From: Burkholderiales bacterium | Lineage (GTDB): Bacteria > Pseudomonadota > Gammaproteobacteria > Burkholderiales > Burkholderiaceae_C | Length of the DNA stretch: 64,000 nucleotides | Reading direction: 5' to 3' | Assembly (NCBI GenBank): GCA_947453625.1 | Contig: CANGHK010000001.1 | Coordinates: forward strand, 124,001-188,000 | In this document: positions 46,254 through 57,050 of the stretch, piece after piece | How positions within the stretch are numbered: the stretch's first letter is position 1 | How the letters are laid out: every line of letters starts with the position of its first letter | The notes under the pieces: generated by a model | Database searches by the model: none | Told to the model about the DNA's origin: nothing | The model's input: only the letters and a program-made list of their open reading frames with translations | Made by a program: the position numbers and the translations under genes

Positions 46254-46775
46254 ATGCACCGCTCCACCCTCTCCCTGGCGATGGCCTCCGCTCTGGCCTT
46301 CATGGTGGCGGGTTGTGCCACCAGCAGCCCGGACATGATCAGCCGCAACGATGCCCAGCGCATGTCCACCGTGCTGGATGCCACCGTGTTGTCGGTGCGG
46401 GCCGTGACGGTCGACGGCAGCCAGAGCGGCGCGGGTGCAATGACCGGCGGCGTGATCGGTGCCATCGCTGGCTCGTCGATCGGCGGCAGGCGCGACTCGG
46501 CAGTCGGCGGCGTGCTGGGCGCGGTGGCAGGCGCGATGGCGGGCAACGCCATCGAACGCAACACCACCCGCGAGGAATCGCTGGAGATCATGGTGCAGTT
46601 GCGCAACGGCGAGCGCCGCGCGATCGTCCAGGCCAAGGGCAGCGAGAACTTCGTACCCGGCGATGCGATCATCATCGTGACCACTGGCAACAAGGTGCGT
46701 ATCCTGCGTGCGCCGCAGGCGGTACCGCTGGCCAACCCGCCACTGCCTGCTCCCGTGGCAGGCACTCGCGGCTGA
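46254..46775 (+). CDS. Glycine-zipper outer-membrane lipoprotein (SlyB/Pcp-like)
   Basis: A 173-residue lipoprotein. The signal peptide ends in the lipobox MVAGC (lipidated C21). Two glycine-zipper helices (GAGAMTGGVIGAIAGSSIGG and GGVLGAVAGAMAGNAIERN) and a C-terminal beta domain (ESLEIMVQLRNGERRAIVQA) define the SlyB/Pcp family, found in the outer membrane. The 149-base gap upstream shows no strong promoter. The gene is convergent with the lipocalin gene. Confidence 0.9.
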   Translation: MHRSTLSLAMASALAFMVAGCATSSPDMISRNDAQRMSTVLDATVLSVRAVTVDGSQSGAGAMTGGVIGAIAGSSIGGRRDSAVGGVLGAVAGAMAGNAIERNTTREESLEIMVQLRNGERRAIVQAKGSENFVPGDAIIIVTTGNKVRILRAPQAVPLANPPLPAPVAGTRG

Positions 46776-46805
46776 CTTGGCAGGCAGCGCAGGCGCGCCT
46801 TCGCC

Positions 46806-47351
46806 TCAACGCAAGGGCTGCGTCTGCGGCGTCAGTCTGAACGCCGAACGCGGGTAACCCAGCGCCTCGGCACGCGCCATGGCCGCTTCCTGGTCGGCGG
46901 GGGGCAGCACCGGTGTGCGCGACAGCAACCAGCCGAAGCGGCGGCCGGGCTCGCCCACCAGCACCCAGCGGTAGTCGGGGTCCAGCGCCAGCACCCAGTA
47001 GTCGCCGTAGAACGGCCGGAAGAAGCTGACCCGCAGCTTGGCGTTGCCGCTGTCGGCCACCACCTTGGCAACGCCAGTGGCCTCGGCCACCGTGCCGTCG
47101 GCCTGGCGGCATCGGTTGAAGACCTCGATGTCGCCACCCTGGGGCCGGTAGCGCGCCAGGGTATCGGCCACGCATTGGGATTGGAAGCGGTTGGGCACGA
47201 CGGCGATCTCGTACCAGTTGCCAAGGTAGCGGCCCAGGTCGACGGCGCTGACCGTGGGCAGCGGCGGGCGGGGTGGCGCCGAACTGCAACCAGCCAGCGC
47301 GCCGACGAAGGCAGCCATGGCGAGGCCGGTGAATCGATGACGCGAGGGCAT
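46806..47351 (-). CDS. blc: Lipocalin lipoprotein (Blc-like)
   Basis: A bacterial lipocalin of 181 residues, anchored in the outer membrane. The signal ends GALAGC (lipidated C22). The lipocalin core begins VSAVDLGRYLGNWYEIAVVP with the GxW motif; NRCRQADGTVAEATGVAKVV and FFRPFYGDYWVLALDPDYRW follow, as in E. coli Blc, which binds lysophospholipids. The start MPSRHRFTGL is chosen over an upstream TTG-type frame extension because it gives a proper lipoprotein signal. Confidence 0.92.
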   Translation of the reverse strand: MPSRHRFTGLAMAAFVGALAGCSSAPPRPPLPTVSAVDLGRYLGNWYEIAVVPNRFQSQCVADTLARYRPQGGDIEVFNRCRQADGTVAEATGVAKVVADSGNAKLRVSFFRPFYGDYWVLALDPDYRWVLVGEPGRRFGWLLSRTPVLPPADQEAAMARAEALGYPRSAFRLTPQTQPLR

Positions 47352-47465
47352 GGAGAACCTTACTGTGCAGTTTGCCGACATGGTTGGGCGCACAGCCTAC
47401 GTCAGGCAGGGCCAGACCGTCGGTGCGCTGGCCACCATTCCCTCGGAATTGCGCGCCCATTGAGA

Positions 47466-47495
47466 CACGAAGTTCGTGCGACACGAATTTCGTGT
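47466..47495. promoter_or_regulatory. Two tandem palindromic operators before the vapBC-like genes
   Basis: CACGAAGTTCGTG (47466-47478) and ACACGAATTTCGTGT (47481-47495) are perfect inverted repeats whose centres are 16 bases apart. They lie 32-62 bases before the antitoxin start, next to a possible -10 TACGCT at 47498-47503. Paired palindromes are the usual binding site of ribbon-helix-helix antitoxins and their toxin complexes. Confidence 0.75.
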
Positions 47496-47527
47496 GGTAC
47501 GCTTTACCGCAATTGCGAGGTTTTGGC

Positions 47528-47770
47528 ATGAAAAACGTCACCGTGACCATGGAAGACAGCGTTGCCGAGTGGGCCCGTATCGAGGCCGCCCGGCGCAACA
47601 CCAGCGTCTCGCGTCTGGTTGGGCAGATGCTGGCCGAGAAGATGCGCCACGACGACGCCTACGAGCGCGCGATGAACGAGTGGCGCAACCGCCAGCGCCT
47701 CTACGTCTCGGATGGCGCGCCCTACCCGCGTCGCGGCGACACCGCGCTGCACGACCCGGCTCCACGATGA
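47528..47770 (+). CDS. Ribbon-helix-helix antitoxin (VapB-like)
   Basis: An 80-residue protein with an N-terminal ribbon-helix-helix (MKNVTVTMEDSVAEWARIEA, then NTSVSRLVGQMLAEKM) and a charged C-terminal tail (ERAMNEWRNRQRLYVSDGAP) of the kind that wraps a toxin. GAGG lies seven bases before the ATG. The stop overlaps the toxin start (ATGA). Tandem palindromes upstream suit autoregulation. Confidence 0.85.
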   Translation: MKNVTVTMEDSVAEWARIEAARRNTSVSRLVGQMLAEKMRHDDAYERAMNEWRNRQRLYVSDGAPYPRRGDTALHDPAPR

Positions 47771-48216
47771 GCCTGGTCTTCGTCGACACCCCGGTGCTGC
47801 TGTACAGCGAAGACGGCGCCGATGCCGCCCGGCAGCAGCGCGCCGTCGACTGGCTGGGCCGGTTGTGGACGCGCCGCTGCGGCCGCGTCAGCACCCAGGT
47901 GTTGATCGATTTCTACGACCACGCGACACGCCGATTGCATCCCGCGATGCCCGCCGGCGACGCCCGCGCCGAGGTGCGCCGCTACCAGCGCTGGCAGCCC
48001 TGGGCGGTCGACCACGCCACGCTGGAAACCGCATGGGCGCTGGAGAGCCGATTCGGCTTGGGCTACCGTGACGCGCTGACCGTGGCTGCGGCCCAGCAGC
48101 AAGGCTGCGAGTGGCTGCTCAGCGACGACCTGCCGCACAACCAGCAAGTCGATGGTGTGCGCATCCTCAACCCTTTTCTGGTCGGGCCTGACGTGCTCGA
48201 CGCCGCCGCCCCATGA
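47767..48216 (+). CDS. PIN-domain toxin (VapC-like ribonuclease)
   Basis: A 149-residue PIN-domain protein, by family a metal-dependent RNase. Acidic active-site candidates are D7 in LVFVDTPVL, D48 in STQVLIDFYDHA (where most PIN proteins have Glu), D102 in GYRDALTVAAA and D120/D121 in WLLSDDL. Its ATG overlaps the antitoxin stop, and its own stop overlaps the hisC start (ATGA), so the toxin gene is translationally joined to the histidine genes. The in-frame extension back to 47476 is a shadow. Confidence 0.87.
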   Translation: MSLVFVDTPVLLYSEDGADAARQQRAVDWLGRLWTRRCGRVSTQVLIDFYDHATRRLHPAMPAGDARAEVRRYQRWQPWAVDHATLETAWALESRFGLGYRDALTVAAAQQQGCEWLLSDDLPHNQQVDGVRILNPFLVGPDVLDAAAP

Positions 48217-49298
48217 CCCCTCTCGACGCCTGCATGCAACGCGTGATCCGACCCGACATCCAGGGCCTGCACGCCTATGCCGTGCAACCCAGTGCCGGCT
48301 TCGTCAAGGTCGACACGATGGAGAACCCCTACCGTCTGCCCGAGGCGCTGCAGCAGGCGCTCGGCGAGCGGCTGGGCCGGGTCGCGATCAACCGTTATCC
48401 GGCCGAGCGCTGTGACGACCTGAAGGCCGCGCTGGCACTGCATGCCGGCTTGCCCGAGGGCTGCGCGCTGATGCTGGGCAACGGCTCGGACGAGTTGATC
48501 ACCCTGCTCAGCCTGGCCTGCGCTGTGCCGGACGCGGTGTTCATGTCGCCGCTGCCCAGCTTCGTGATGTACGGGCTGTCGGCGGCGCTGCAGGGCGTGC
48601 GCTTCGTCGGCGTGCCGCTGACGGCCGATTTCGAGCTCGACGCGCCGGCCATGCTGGCGGCAATCGAACAACACCGGCCGGCGCTGCTCTACCTGGCCTA
48701 CCCCAACAACCCGACGGCCAACTTGTGGGACGACGCCGTCATCGACCGCCTGATCGAGGCCGTCGGCAAGCACCAGGGCCTGGTGGTGATGGACGAGGCC
48801 TACCAGCCCTTTGCCGAGCGCGACTCGATGGACCGCTTGCGCCACCACCCCCAGGTGCTTGTGATGCGCACGATGAGCAAGTTCGGTCTGGCCGGCGTGC
48901 GCATAGGCTACATGATGGGCCGCGCCGCGCTGATCAACGAGATCGACAAGCTGCGCCCGCCGTTCAACATCAGCGTGCTCAATGCCGAGGCCGGGCTGTT
49001 CGCGCTGGAACATGTGGACGAGTACCGACGCCAAGCCGGCTTGATCCGCAGCGCGCGGGAACAGTTGTTCCAGCAACTGAGCGACTTGCCCGGCGTCAAG
49101 CCCTACCCCAGCCAGGCCAACATGGTCCTGGCCCGGGTACCGGACGCCGCCGCCGCCTTCGCCGGCATGAAAGCCCGCGGCGTGCTGGTCAAGAACGTCT
49201 CGGCGCTGCATCCGCTGCTGGACAATTGCCTGCGCATCACCGTCGGCACCGCCGATGAAAACCGCCTGTGCCTGGCCGCGTTGCGCGCCAGCCTCTGA
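48213..49298 (+). CDS. hisC: Histidinol-phosphate aminotransferase
   Basis: A PLP enzyme that converts imidazole-acetol phosphate to histidinol phosphate. The 361-residue protein has the PLP lysine K223 in [15 protein letters not shown], the SDEL phosphate-site loop [24 protein letters not shown] and [10 protein letters not shown]. Four bases overlap with the toxin gene upstream; 23 bases separate it from hisB. The usual upstream genes hisG and hisD are absent. Confidence 0.96.
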   Translation: MTPLDACMQRVIRPDIQGLHAYAVQPSAGFVKVDTMENPYRLPEALQQALGERLGRVAINRYPAERCDDLKAALALHAGLPEGCALMLGNGSDELITLLSLACAVPDAVFMSPLPSFVMYGLSAALQGVRFVGVPLTADFELDAPAMLAAIEQHRPALLYLAYPNNPTANLWDDAVIDRLIEAVGKHQGLVVMDEAYQPFAERDSMDRLRHHPQVLVMRTMSKFGLAGVRIGYMMGRAALINEIDKLRPPFNISVLNAEAGLFALEHVDEYRRQAGLIRSAREQLFQQLSDLPGVKPYPSQANMVLARVPDAAAAFAGMKARGVLVKNVSALHPLLDNCLRITVGTADENRLCLAALRASL

Positions 49299-49321
49299 AC
49301 CAGACTGCCCGAAAGCCCCGC

Positions 49322-49912
49322 ATGGACCGCACCGCTGACATCCAGCGCAACACCAAGGAAACGCAGATCCGCGTTCGCCTCAACCTCGACGGCAGCGGCG
49401 AGGGCCAATTCGCCACCGGCATCGGCTTCTTCGACCACATGCTCGACCAGGTGGCGCGCCACGGCCTGATCGACCTGGACATCGAATGCCAGGGCGACCT
49501 GCACATCGACGGCCACCACACGGTCGAAGACGTCGGCATCACGCTGGGCATGGCGGTGGCGCAAGCAGTGGGCGACAAGCGCGGCATCACCCGCTACGGC
49601 CACAGCTATGTGCCGCTGGACGAGGCACTGTCGCGCGTGGTGGTCGATTTCTCGGGCCGGCCCGGCCTGCACCAGTCGATTGACTTCAAGGCCGGCATGG
49701 TCGGCGAATTCGACACCCAACTCACCTACGAGTTCTTCCAGGGCTTCGTCAACCACGCGCTGTGCACGCTGCACATCGACAATCTCAAGGGTGAAAACGC
49801 CCACCACCAGGCCGAGACCGTGTTCAAGGCCTTCGGCCGCGCGCTGCGCATGGCACTGACGCCCGACCCCCGCTCGGCCGGCGTGATCCCGTCGACCAAG
49901 GGATCGCTGTAA
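49322..49912 (+). CDS. hisB: Imidazoleglycerol-phosphate dehydratase
   Basis: HisB dehydrates imidazoleglycerol phosphate. The 196-residue protein is the single-function form (no phosphatase half). [33 protein letters not shown] and the repeated [18 protein letters not shown] provide the two histidine-rich manganese sites. The ATG at 49322 is chosen; the residues upstream in frame belong to the end of hisC in another frame. Confidence 0.97.
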   Translation: MDRTADIQRNTKETQIRVRLNLDGSGEGQFATGIGFFDHMLDQVARHGLIDLDIECQGDLHIDGHHTVEDVGITLGMAVAQAVGDKRGITRYGHSYVPLDEALSRVVVDFSGRPGLHQSIDFKAGMVGEFDTQLTYEFFQGFVNHALCTLHIDNLKGENAHHQAETVFKAFGRALRMALTPDPRSAGVIPSTKGSL

Positions 49913-49915
49913 GCC

Positions 49916-50575
49916 ATGACCAAGACTGTCGCCGTCGTCGATTACGGCATGGGCAACCTGCGCTCGGTGTCGCAGGCCGTGATGCATGTGGCAGTCGAAT
50001 CAGGCCACCGGGTGATCGTCACCCGCGAGCCCGACGAGGTGATGGCGGCCGAGCGGGTGGTGCTGCCCGGCCAGGGCGCGATGCGCGACTGCATGCGCGA
50101 GTTGCGCGAGTCCGGGCTGCAGCAGGCGGTGCTGGACGCGGCCGCCCGCAAACCGCTGATGGGCATCTGCGTGGGCATGCAGATGCTGCTCGACCACAGC
50201 GAGGAGCAGGACACGCCGGGCCTGGGCCTGATCCCCGGCCAGGTGCGGCGATTCCAGCTTGCCGGACGGTTGCAGCCCGACGGCAGCCGCTACAAGGTGC
50301 CGCAGATGGGCTGGAACCAGGTCGACCCGCAAGCCCATGGCGGGCTGCGGCACCCGGTCTGGGCCGGCGTGCCCGATGGCAGCTATTTCTATTTCGTCCA
50401 CAGCTACTATGCCGCGCCGTCTGACCCGCGCCACAGTGCCGGCAGCACCGACTACGGTGATCGCTTTACCAGCGCGGTGGCGCGGGATAATATTTTCGCC
50501 ACCCAGTTCCATCCGGAAAAGAGTGCGGATCAAGGCCTGCGCCTGTACCGCAACTTCCTCGCCTGGAATCCCTGA
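49916..50575 (+). CDS. hisH: Imidazole glycerol phosphate synthase, glutaminase subunit
   Basis: HisH releases ammonia from glutamine for HisF. The 219-residue class I amidotransferase has the oxyanion strand VLPGQGAM, nucleophile C85 in [12 protein letters not shown], and the His/Glu of [13 protein letters not shown]. It starts three bases after the hisB stop. Confidence 0.97.
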   Translation: MTKTVAVVDYGMGNLRSVSQAVMHVAVESGHRVIVTREPDEVMAAERVVLPGQGAMRDCMRELRESGLQQAVLDAAARKPLMGICVGMQMLLDHSEEQDTPGLGLIPGQVRRFQLAGRLQPDGSRYKVPQMGWNQVDPQAHGGLRHPVWAGVPDGSYFYFVHSYYAAPSDPRHSAGSTDYGDRFTSAVARDNIFATQFHPEKSADQGLRLYRNFLAWNP

Positions 50576-50643
50576 CCGGCACGCCGGCGTTCGCCGCCCA
50601 CCCGCACTCCCTCCTCTCCCTCCTTCCCACTGCTGCCACGGCC

Positions 50644-51387
50644 ATGCTGCTGATCCCCGCCATCGACCTCAAGGACGGCAAGTGCGTCCGTCTGCAACAA
50701 GGCGACATGAATGTCTCCACCACCTTCGGCGAGGATCCCGCGGCCATGGCCAGACGCTGGCTGAACGCCGGCGCGCGCCGCCTGCACCTGGTCGACCTGA
50801 ACGGCGCCTTCGCCGGCAAGCCGGTCAACGAGCCCGCGATCCGCAGCATCCTGAAGGAAGTCGGCAACGAGATCCCGGTGCAGCTCGGCGGGGGTATACG
50901 CGACCTCGACACCATCGAGCGCTACCTCGACGACGGCATCACCAGCATCATCATCGGCACCGCCGCGGTCAAGAGCCCGGGATTTCTGCGCGATGCCTGC
51001 ACCGCCTTCGGCGGCCACATCATCGTCGGCCTGGACGCCAAGGATGGCAAAGTGGCCACCGACGGCTGGAGCAAGCTCACCGGCCATGAGGTGGTCGACC
51101 TCGCGCGCAAGTTCGAGGACTACGGCGTCGAGGGCGTGATCTACACCGACATCGGCCGCGACGGCATGCTGACCGGCATCAACATCGAGGCCACCGTCAA
51201 GCTGGCGCAGGCGCTGAAGATCCCGGTGATCGCCTCGGGCGGGCTGTCCGACATCGCCGACATCGAGCGCCTGTGCGCGGTCGAGTTCGAGGGCATCACC
51301 GGCGTGATCTGCGGCCGCTCCATCTACACCGGCGCGCTCGATTTCAGTTCGGCGCAAGCCCGCGCCGACGCGCTCAACGGCGCTTGA
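50644..51387 (+). CDS. hisA: ProFAR isomerase (HisA)
   Basis: HisA isomerises ProFAR to PRFAR in histidine synthesis. The 247-residue TIM barrel begins [20 protein letters not shown], with the catalytic aspartate in AIDL, and has [29 protein letters not shown] (second catalytic Asp) and [14 protein letters not shown]. The 68-base gap before it is pyrimidine-rich and has no clear signal. Confidence 0.97.
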   Translation: MLLIPAIDLKDGKCVRLQQGDMNVSTTFGEDPAAMARRWLNAGARRLHLVDLNGAFAGKPVNEPAIRSILKEVGNEIPVQLGGGIRDLDTIERYLDDGITSIIIGTAAVKSPGFLRDACTAFGGHIIVGLDAKDGKVATDGWSKLTGHEVVDLARKFEDYGVEGVIYTDIGRDGMLTGINIEATVKLAQALKIPVIASGGLSDIADIERLCAVEFEGITGVICGRSIYTGALDFSSAQARADALNGA

Positions 51388-51443
51388 ATTCCCCTTCCCC
51401 GACCGGTCACCTGCCGCGGCAGGCCGGCCCAACCGTGCCGCCC

Positions 51444-52223
51444 ATGCTCGCCAAACGCATCATCCCCTGCCTCGATGTCACCGGCGGCCGCGTCGTCAAG
51501 GGCGTCAACTTCGTAGAACTGCGCGATGCCGGCGACCCGGTCGAGATCGCCGCGCGCTACAACTCGCAGGGCGCCGACGAACTCACCTTTCTCGACATCA
51601 CCGCCACCAGCGACGGCCGCGACCTGATCCTTCACATCATCGAGGCCGTGGCCTCGCAGGTCTTCATCCCGCTGACGGTGGGCGGCGGCGTGCGCTCGGT
51701 GGCCGACGTGAGGCGCCTGCTCAACGCCGGCGCCGACAAGGTCAGCTTCAACTCGGCGGCCATCGCCAACCCCGAAGTGATCCGCGAAGCCTCGTCGCGC
51801 TATGGCGCCCAGTGCATCGTGGTGGCGATAGACGCCAAGCGCCGGCTCGGCGATGACCTGGCTCAACGCGGCCCGGGCTGGGACGTCTACAGCCACGGAG
51901 GGCGCAAGAACATGGGGCTGGACGCGGTGGCCTGGGCGCGCCAGATGGCCGATTTCGGCGCCGGCGAGGTCCTGCTGACCAGCATGGACCGCGACGGCAC
52001 CAAGATCGGCTTCGACCTTGAACTGACGCGTGCCGTCAGCGACGCGGTGCCAGTGCCGGTGATCGCCTCGGGCGGCGTCGGCGCACTCGAGCACTTGGCC
52101 GAGGGCATACAGATCGGCGGCGCCGACGCGGTGCTGGCCGCCAGCATCTTCCATTACGGCGAGTTCACGGTCGGCCAGGCCAAGGCAGTGCTGGCGCGCC
52201 ACGGCATCCCGGTGCGCGCATGA
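51444..52223 (+). CDS. hisF: Imidazole glycerol phosphate synthase, cyclase subunit
   Basis: HisF uses ammonia from HisH to form IGP and AICAR. The 259-residue barrel starts [20 protein letters not shown] (catalytic D11 in CLDV); [33 protein letters not shown] and [15 protein letters not shown] are the phosphate sites. The ATG at 51444 is preferred to the long frame from 51273, which lies inside hisA. The stop overlaps the rsmD start. hisI and hisE, often next, are absent. Confidence 0.97.
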   Translation: MLAKRIIPCLDVTGGRVVKGVNFVELRDAGDPVEIAARYNSQGADELTFLDITATSDGRDLILHIIEAVASQVFIPLTVGGGVRSVADVRRLLNAGADKVSFNSAAIANPEVIREASSRYGAQCIVVAIDAKRRLGDDLAQRGPGWDVYSHGGRKNMGLDAVAWARQMADFGAGEVLLTSMDRDGTKIGFDLELTRAVSDAVPVPVIASGGVGALEHLAEGIQIGGADAVLAASIFHYGEFTVGQAKAVLARHGIPVRA

Positions 52224-52831
52224 AACTCGACAAGTCAGCCAAGCCCAAGCTGGGAATCAAGCCGACCGTGCGTGGCGGCCCACCGCGCGAGGTACGGCTG
52301 ATCGGCGGCCAGTGGAAGCGCAGCAAGTTGCCAGTGGCCGACCGCCCCGGCCTGCGCCCGACCCCGGACCGGGTGCGGGAGACCCTGTTCAACTGGCTGG
52401 GCCAGGACCTCTCAGGCTGGCGCTGCCTGGACGCGTTTGCGGGCAGCGGCGCACTCGGCTTCGAGGCCGCCTCGCGCGGCGCGGCCGAGGTGATGCTGAT
52501 CGAGCGGGACGCGACGCTGGCCAACAGCCTGCGCGCCAGCCAGCAGCGGCTGAAGGCCGACACCGTGCGCATCGAGACCGCCGACGCGCTGGCCTGGATG
52601 GGGCGCTGCGCACCAGCCAGTTTTGAGTTGGTGCTGCTGGACCCGCCCTTCGATGCCGACCTGCTGACACGCGCGCTGCCCGCCGCCGCGGCGCTGGTGG
52701 TCGAGGGCGGGCTGCTGTATGTCGAATCGGCCGAGGCGCTGGCCGACCCGGGTCTGCCCGCCGGTTTTGCGCTTTTGCGACAAGGCCGGGCCGGGCTGGT
52801 GCACTATCATTTGCTGCGGCGCAACACCTGA
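52220..52831 (+). CDS. rsmD: 16S rRNA (guanine-966-N2)-methyltransferase RsmD
   Basis: RsmD methylates G966 of 16S rRNA. The 203-residue protein has an N-terminal basic tail, [32 protein letters not shown], the SAM loop [15 protein letters not shown] and the catalytic DPPF ([13 protein letters not shown]) in place of the NPPY seen in other methylases. The start overlaps hisF as ATGA. The following coaD is its usual partner. Confidence 0.95.
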   Translation: MKLDKSAKPKLGIKPTVRGGPPREVRLIGGQWKRSKLPVADRPGLRPTPDRVRETLFNWLGQDLSGWRCLDAFAGSGALGFEAASRGAAEVMLIERDATLANSLRASQQRLKADTVRIETADALAWMGRCAPASFELVLLDPPFDADLLTRALPAAAALVVEGGLLYVESAEALADPGLPAGFALLRQGRAGLVHYHLLRRNT

Positions 52832-52863
52832 CACCCCGAAAAATCGCGCACAAGGAGACGCTT

Positions 52864-53373
52864 TTGACCCAGGCCAAGTTCATGACCGCCGTCTATCCCG
52901 GCACCTTCGACCCGATGACCTTGGGCCATGAGGACCTGATGCGCAGGGCCTCAAGGCTGTTTGACAAACTGATCCTGGCAGTGGCGGCCGGCCACCACAA
53001 GCGCACGATGTTCACCATCGACGAGCGAATGGACATCGCCACCGAGATCGCCCGGCCCTATCCGAATGTCGAGGTGGTGGACTTCCGCGGCCTGCTGAGC
53101 GATTTCGTGCTCAGGAACGGTGGCAACGTGGTGGTGCGCGGGCTGCGCGCGGTCAGCGATTTCGACTACGAGTTCCAGATGGCCGGCATGAACCGGCACC
53201 TGATGCCCGAGGTCGAAACCCTGTTCCTGACGCCGTCGGACCAGTACCAGTTCGTCAGCGGCACCTTCGTGCGCGAGATCGCCACTCTCGGCGGCGATGT
53301 GTCGAAGTTCGTCGCGCCGCAGGTGCTGGAGCGCCTGCGGGAACGCGTGGCGCGCCCGCCGACCGAGGCGTGA
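52864..53373 (+). CDS. coaD: Phosphopantetheine adenylyltransferase
   Basis: CoaD adenylylates 4'-phosphopantetheine in CoA synthesis. The 169-residue protein has [20 protein letters not shown] (nucleotidyltransferase motif), [20 protein letters not shown] and [20 protein letters not shown]. The TTG start is supported by AAGGAG (52852-52857) six bases away; the next ATG (52882) is too far from any Shine-Dalgarno sequence. Confidence 0.96.
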   Translation: MTQAKFMTAVYPGTFDPMTLGHEDLMRRASRLFDKLILAVAAGHHKRTMFTIDERMDIATEIARPYPNVEVVDFRGLLSDFVLRNGGNVVVRGLRAVSDFDYEFQMAGMNRHLMPEVETLFLTPSDQYQFVSGTFVREIATLGGDVSKFVAPQVLERLRERVARPPTEA

Positions 53374-53394
53374 CCGGCTTGGTTTCAGTCATGC

Positions 53395-54272
<878 letters not shown>

Positions 54273-54277
54273 GACGG

Positions 54278-54907
54278 CTACTCCTGGATGCTGGGCGGTG
54301 CCTCCACGGGGGCACGCGGTGGCGGCCTGGGCCGCGGGGGCTTGGCGTGGATCTTCATCATCGCGCGGTCCATCGCGCCTTCGAGCAGCAGCGGCAGCGC
54401 CTGCACCGACTCCGTGATGCACTGGTCCATCGCCAACCTGTCTTCCAGCGGCGGCCTGCGCAACACCCAGTTGGTGACTTCGGCGCGCACGCCGGGATGG
54501 CCGATGCCAATGCGCAGGCGCCAGAAATCAGGCGAGCCGAGTTGCGCCAGGATGTCCTTGAGGCCGTTGTGCCCGGCCGCGCCGCCACCCTGCTTGAGCT
54601 TGATCTGGCCCGGGGCCAGGTCGAGTTCGTCGTGCACCACCAGGATCTCGGCCGGCTCGATCTTGAAGAAGCGCGCCAGCGGCGCCACAGCCTTGCCCGA
54701 CAGGTTCATGTAGGTCATGGGCTGCAGCAGCCAGACCGGACCGGCGGGCGTGTTCACACGCGCCGACAGACCGTGGTGGCTGCGGTCGAAGGCCAGCGTG
54801 GCGTTCAACTGACGCGCGGCCGCATCCACCCACCAGAAACCCGCGTTGTGGCGGGTGTGTTCATACTCGGGGCCCGGGTTGCCCAGGCCAACTATCAATC
54901 GGATCAT
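54278..54907 (-). CDS. pth: Peptidyl-tRNA hydrolase
   Basis: Pth frees tRNA from prematurely released peptidyl-tRNA. The 209-residue protein has [20 protein letters not shown] with the catalytic histidine of [42 protein letters not shown] and GHNGLKDI. The Pro-rich C-terminal tail ([16 protein letters not shown]) is longer than usual. It lies downstream of rplY but beyond an intrinsic terminator. Confidence 0.96.
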   Translation of the reverse strand: MIRLIVGLGNPGPEYEHTRHNAGFWWVDAAARQLNATLAFDRSHHGLSARVNTPAGPVWLLQPMTYMNLSGKAVAPLARFFKIEPAEILVVHDELDLAPGQIKLKQGGGAAGHNGLKDILAQLGSPDFWRLRIGIGHPGVRAEVTNWVLRRPPLEDRLAMDQCITESVQALPLLLEGAMDRAMMKIHAKPPRPRPPPRAPVEAPPSIQE

Positions 54908-55073
54908 CGGGCTGATTATCCTGGCGCGCGCAAGGCCGCGCGAGCCCCACAGGACAGCGCCTGGTCAATAGGGTCCACTGCGGGGTCGAAAACCGTCATG
55001 ACCGGCACCACGCCAAGCACGTAGCCCGCGGCGGATCGCGGCAAAAGACCCGGCCTGGTCAGACCCGCGCATG

Positions 55074-55099
55074 AAAAAGCCCCGCAGAAGCGGGGCTTT
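55074..55099 (-). terminator. Intrinsic terminator after rplY
   Basis: GCCCCGC-TTCT-GCGGGGC followed by TTTTT on the minus strand, 34 bases after the rplY stop: a textbook Rho-independent terminator. It separates rplY from pth, so pth probably also has its own promoter or depends on read-through. The rest of the gap 54908-55133 shows nothing else. Confidence 0.88.
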
Positions 55100-55133
55100 G
55101 TCCTGGCGGCCGGGCAGCACAGGTGGCGGACGC

Positions 55134-55784
55134 CTACTTCTTGGCGGCGGCCGTCTTGGCCGGAGCCTTCTTGGCGGCAGCCTTCTTGGCCGGCGCGGCA
55201 GCCTCGACCGGCGCGGCTTCTTCTTCCAGCTTGGGCGCCGTGGCAGCCACGATCACCGGGTTGTTCTTGCCATGCTTGACGACCTTGAGGCCTTCAGGCA
55301 GCACCAGATCGGACGCATGTATCGACTGACCCTTGACCAGGTGGCTCAGGTCGACGGCGATGAACTCGGGCAGCGCCGTGGCCAGGCACTCGATCTCGAC
55401 TTCGGTCGAGACATGGGCGACCAGGCACTTGTCGGTCTTGACGGCCACCGATTCGTCTTCGCCCGAGAAGTGCAGCGGCACTTTCTTGCGGATACGGGTG
55501 GTCTCATCGACGCGCTGGAAGTCGACGTGCAGCACTTGCTGCTTCCAGGGGTGCATCTGGAAGTCACGCAGCAGGACGCGTTCGGTGGCGCCGGCCAGTT
55601 CCATCTCGAGGATCGAGGAGTGAAAGGCCTCTTTCTTGAGCGCAAAGTACAGCGCGTTGTGGTCCAGTTCGATCATCCTGGGTTCGCCGGCGCCGAAAAC
55701 GATGCCAGGCACTTTGCCCGAGATGCGCAGGCGGCGGCTCGCTCCGGTCCCCTGCAGATTGCGCTCGAAAGCGGTGAAGTTCAT
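55134..55784 (-). CDS. rplY: 50S ribosomal protein L25 (general stress protein CTC form)
   Basis: A 5S rRNA-binding ribosomal protein, 216 residues. The L25 domain starts [20 protein letters not shown]; the C-terminal TL5/CTC beta domain includes [15 protein letters not shown] and [20 protein letters not shown] final Lys/Ala-rich tail ([20 protein letters not shown]) is typical of betaproteobacterial L25. The start at 55782-55784 removes 11 nonconserved upstream residues. Confidence 0.96.
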   Translation of the reverse strand: MNFTAFERNLQGTGASRRLRISGKVPGIVFGAGEPRMIELDHNALYFALKKEAFHSSILEMELAGATERVLLRDFQMHPWKQQVLHVDFQRVDETTRIRKKVPLHFSGEDESVAVKTDKCLVAHVSTEVEIECLATALPEFIAVDLSHLVKGQSIHASDLVLPEGLKVVKHGKNNPVIVAATAPKLEEEAAPVEAAAPAKKAAAKKAPAKTAAAKK

Positions 55785-55880
55785 GGTTGCTCCATGGGTG
55801 TGCCCGCGACCAGGCACAGGGTTGAGCAGCCTTGCGGCTGCCGATCAGCCCGCAGGCTCGTGCGCCCGCTGGCCCTGGGC

Positions 55881-55919
55881 CGACGGCGAGCCGCGCCCGG
55901 GGGGCACGGCTCGCCGTCG
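55881..55919 (-). other. Strong 13-pair hairpin between prs and rplY
   Basis: CGACGGCGAGCCG and its exact complement flank a 13-base loop, beginning four bases after the prs stop. There is no T-run, so rather than a classical terminator it may protect the prs message or modulate read-through into rplY. Confidence 0.55.
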
Positions 55920-55922
55920 ACG

Positions 55923-56885
55923 TCAGAAATTGCTGTTCTGCTCGGCGAAGAGCGAGGTCACCGACTCGCCATCCGATATGCGGCGGATAGTCTCGGCGAA
56001 CAGGAAAGCCACCGACAACTGGCGGATCTTCTTGCAGGCCCGGGCCGCGTCGGTCAAGGGGATGGTGTTGGTGATCACCACCTCGTCGAGCTGGCTGGCG
56101 GCGATGCGGTCGACCGCCGGCCCCGACAGGATGGGATGGGTGCAGTAGGCGAAGACACGCTTGGCGCCGCGCTCCTTCAGCACCTCGGCGGCTTTGACCA
56201 GCGTGCCGGCCGTGTCGATCATGTCGTCCATGATCACGCAGTTGCGGCCGTCGATCTCGCCGATCACATGCATCACCTCGGACACATTGGCCTTGGGCCG
56301 GCGCTTGTCGATGATGGCCAGTTCGCTTCCCAACTGCTTGGCCAGAGCGCGCGCGCGCACAACGCCGCCGACGTCCGGGCTGACCACCACCAGATCGGGG
56401 TAGGCCTTGCTCTTCAAGTCGGTCAGCAGCACCGGCGAGGCGTAGATGTTGTCGACCGGTATGTCGAAGAAGCCCTGGATCTGATCGGCGTGCAGGTCCA
56501 TCGTCAGCACGCGCTCGACGCCCACGGTCTCCAGCAGGTTGGCCACCACCTTGGCCGAGATCGGCACCCGCATCGAGCGCGGCCGGCGGTCCTGGCGGGC
56601 GTAGCCGAAATAGGGGATCACGGCGGTGATGCGGCGCGCACTGGCGCGCTTCAACGCATCGACCATGATCAACAACTCCATCAGGTTCTCGTTGGTCGGC
56701 GAGCAGGTGCTCTGCACCACGAAGACGTCGCGAGCGCGGACGTTCTGATGTACCTCGACCGTGACCTCGCCGTCGGAGTAGCGACCGACGCTGGCCTTGC
56801 CCAACTCGACACCCAGGCTCTTGGCCATCTCCTGTGCGAGAGCAGGGTTGGCGTTGCCGGTGAACAGCACGGTGTTGAAAAGCAC
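55923..56885 (-). CDS. prs: Ribose-phosphate pyrophosphokinase (PRPP synthetase)
   Basis: Prs makes PRPP for nucleotides, histidine and tryptophan. The 320-residue protein has [20 protein letters not shown], the catalytic-loop region [34 protein letters not shown] and the PRPP site [22 protein letters not shown] start preceded by GGAGA is chosen; the ORF upstream runs through the tRNA gene and is spurious. It follows tRNA-Gln by 50 bases on the same strand. Confidence 0.97.
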   Translation of the reverse strand: MLFNTVLFTGNANPALAQEMAKSLGVELGKASVGRYSDGEVTVEVHQNVRARDVFVVQSTCSPTNENLMELLIMVDALKRASARRITAVIPYFGYARQDRRPRSMRVPISAKVVANLLETVGVERVLTMDLHADQIQGFFDIPVDNIYASPVLLTDLKSKAYPDLVVVSPDVGGVVRARALAKQLGSELAIIDKRRPKANVSEVMHVIGEIDGRNCVIMDDMIDTAGTLVKAAEVLKERGAKRVFAYCTHPILSGPAVDRIAASQLDEVVITNTIPLTDAARACKKIRQLSVAFLFAETIRRISDGESVTSLFAEQNSNF

Positions 56886-56935
56886 GGCTCGTTCTCCGTC
56901 AGGCCTGGGATGACTGGTGTTGAAGCAAAAAAATC

Positions 56936-57012
56936 TGGCAGGGGAGGAAGGACTCGAACCCTCGCATGTCGGAATCAAAATCCGATGCCTTGACCAACTT
57001 GGCGACTCCCCT
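56936..57012 (-). tRNA. tRNA-Gln (anticodon TTG)
   Basis: A complete 77-base cloverleaf with encoded CCA. The acceptor stem is AGGGGAG/CTCCCCT; the anticodon stem TCGGA/TCCGA encloses a TTTTGAT loop with anticodon TTG (glutamine); the T arm is GAGGG-TTCGAGT-CCTTC. It lies between ispE and prs in the same direction, the usual betaproteobacterial arrangement, and may be processed from the shared transcript. Confidence 0.95.
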
Positions 57013-57050
57013 ACACAGGACCCGGCTTGCGCCTTGCCCTCTATTCTCTT

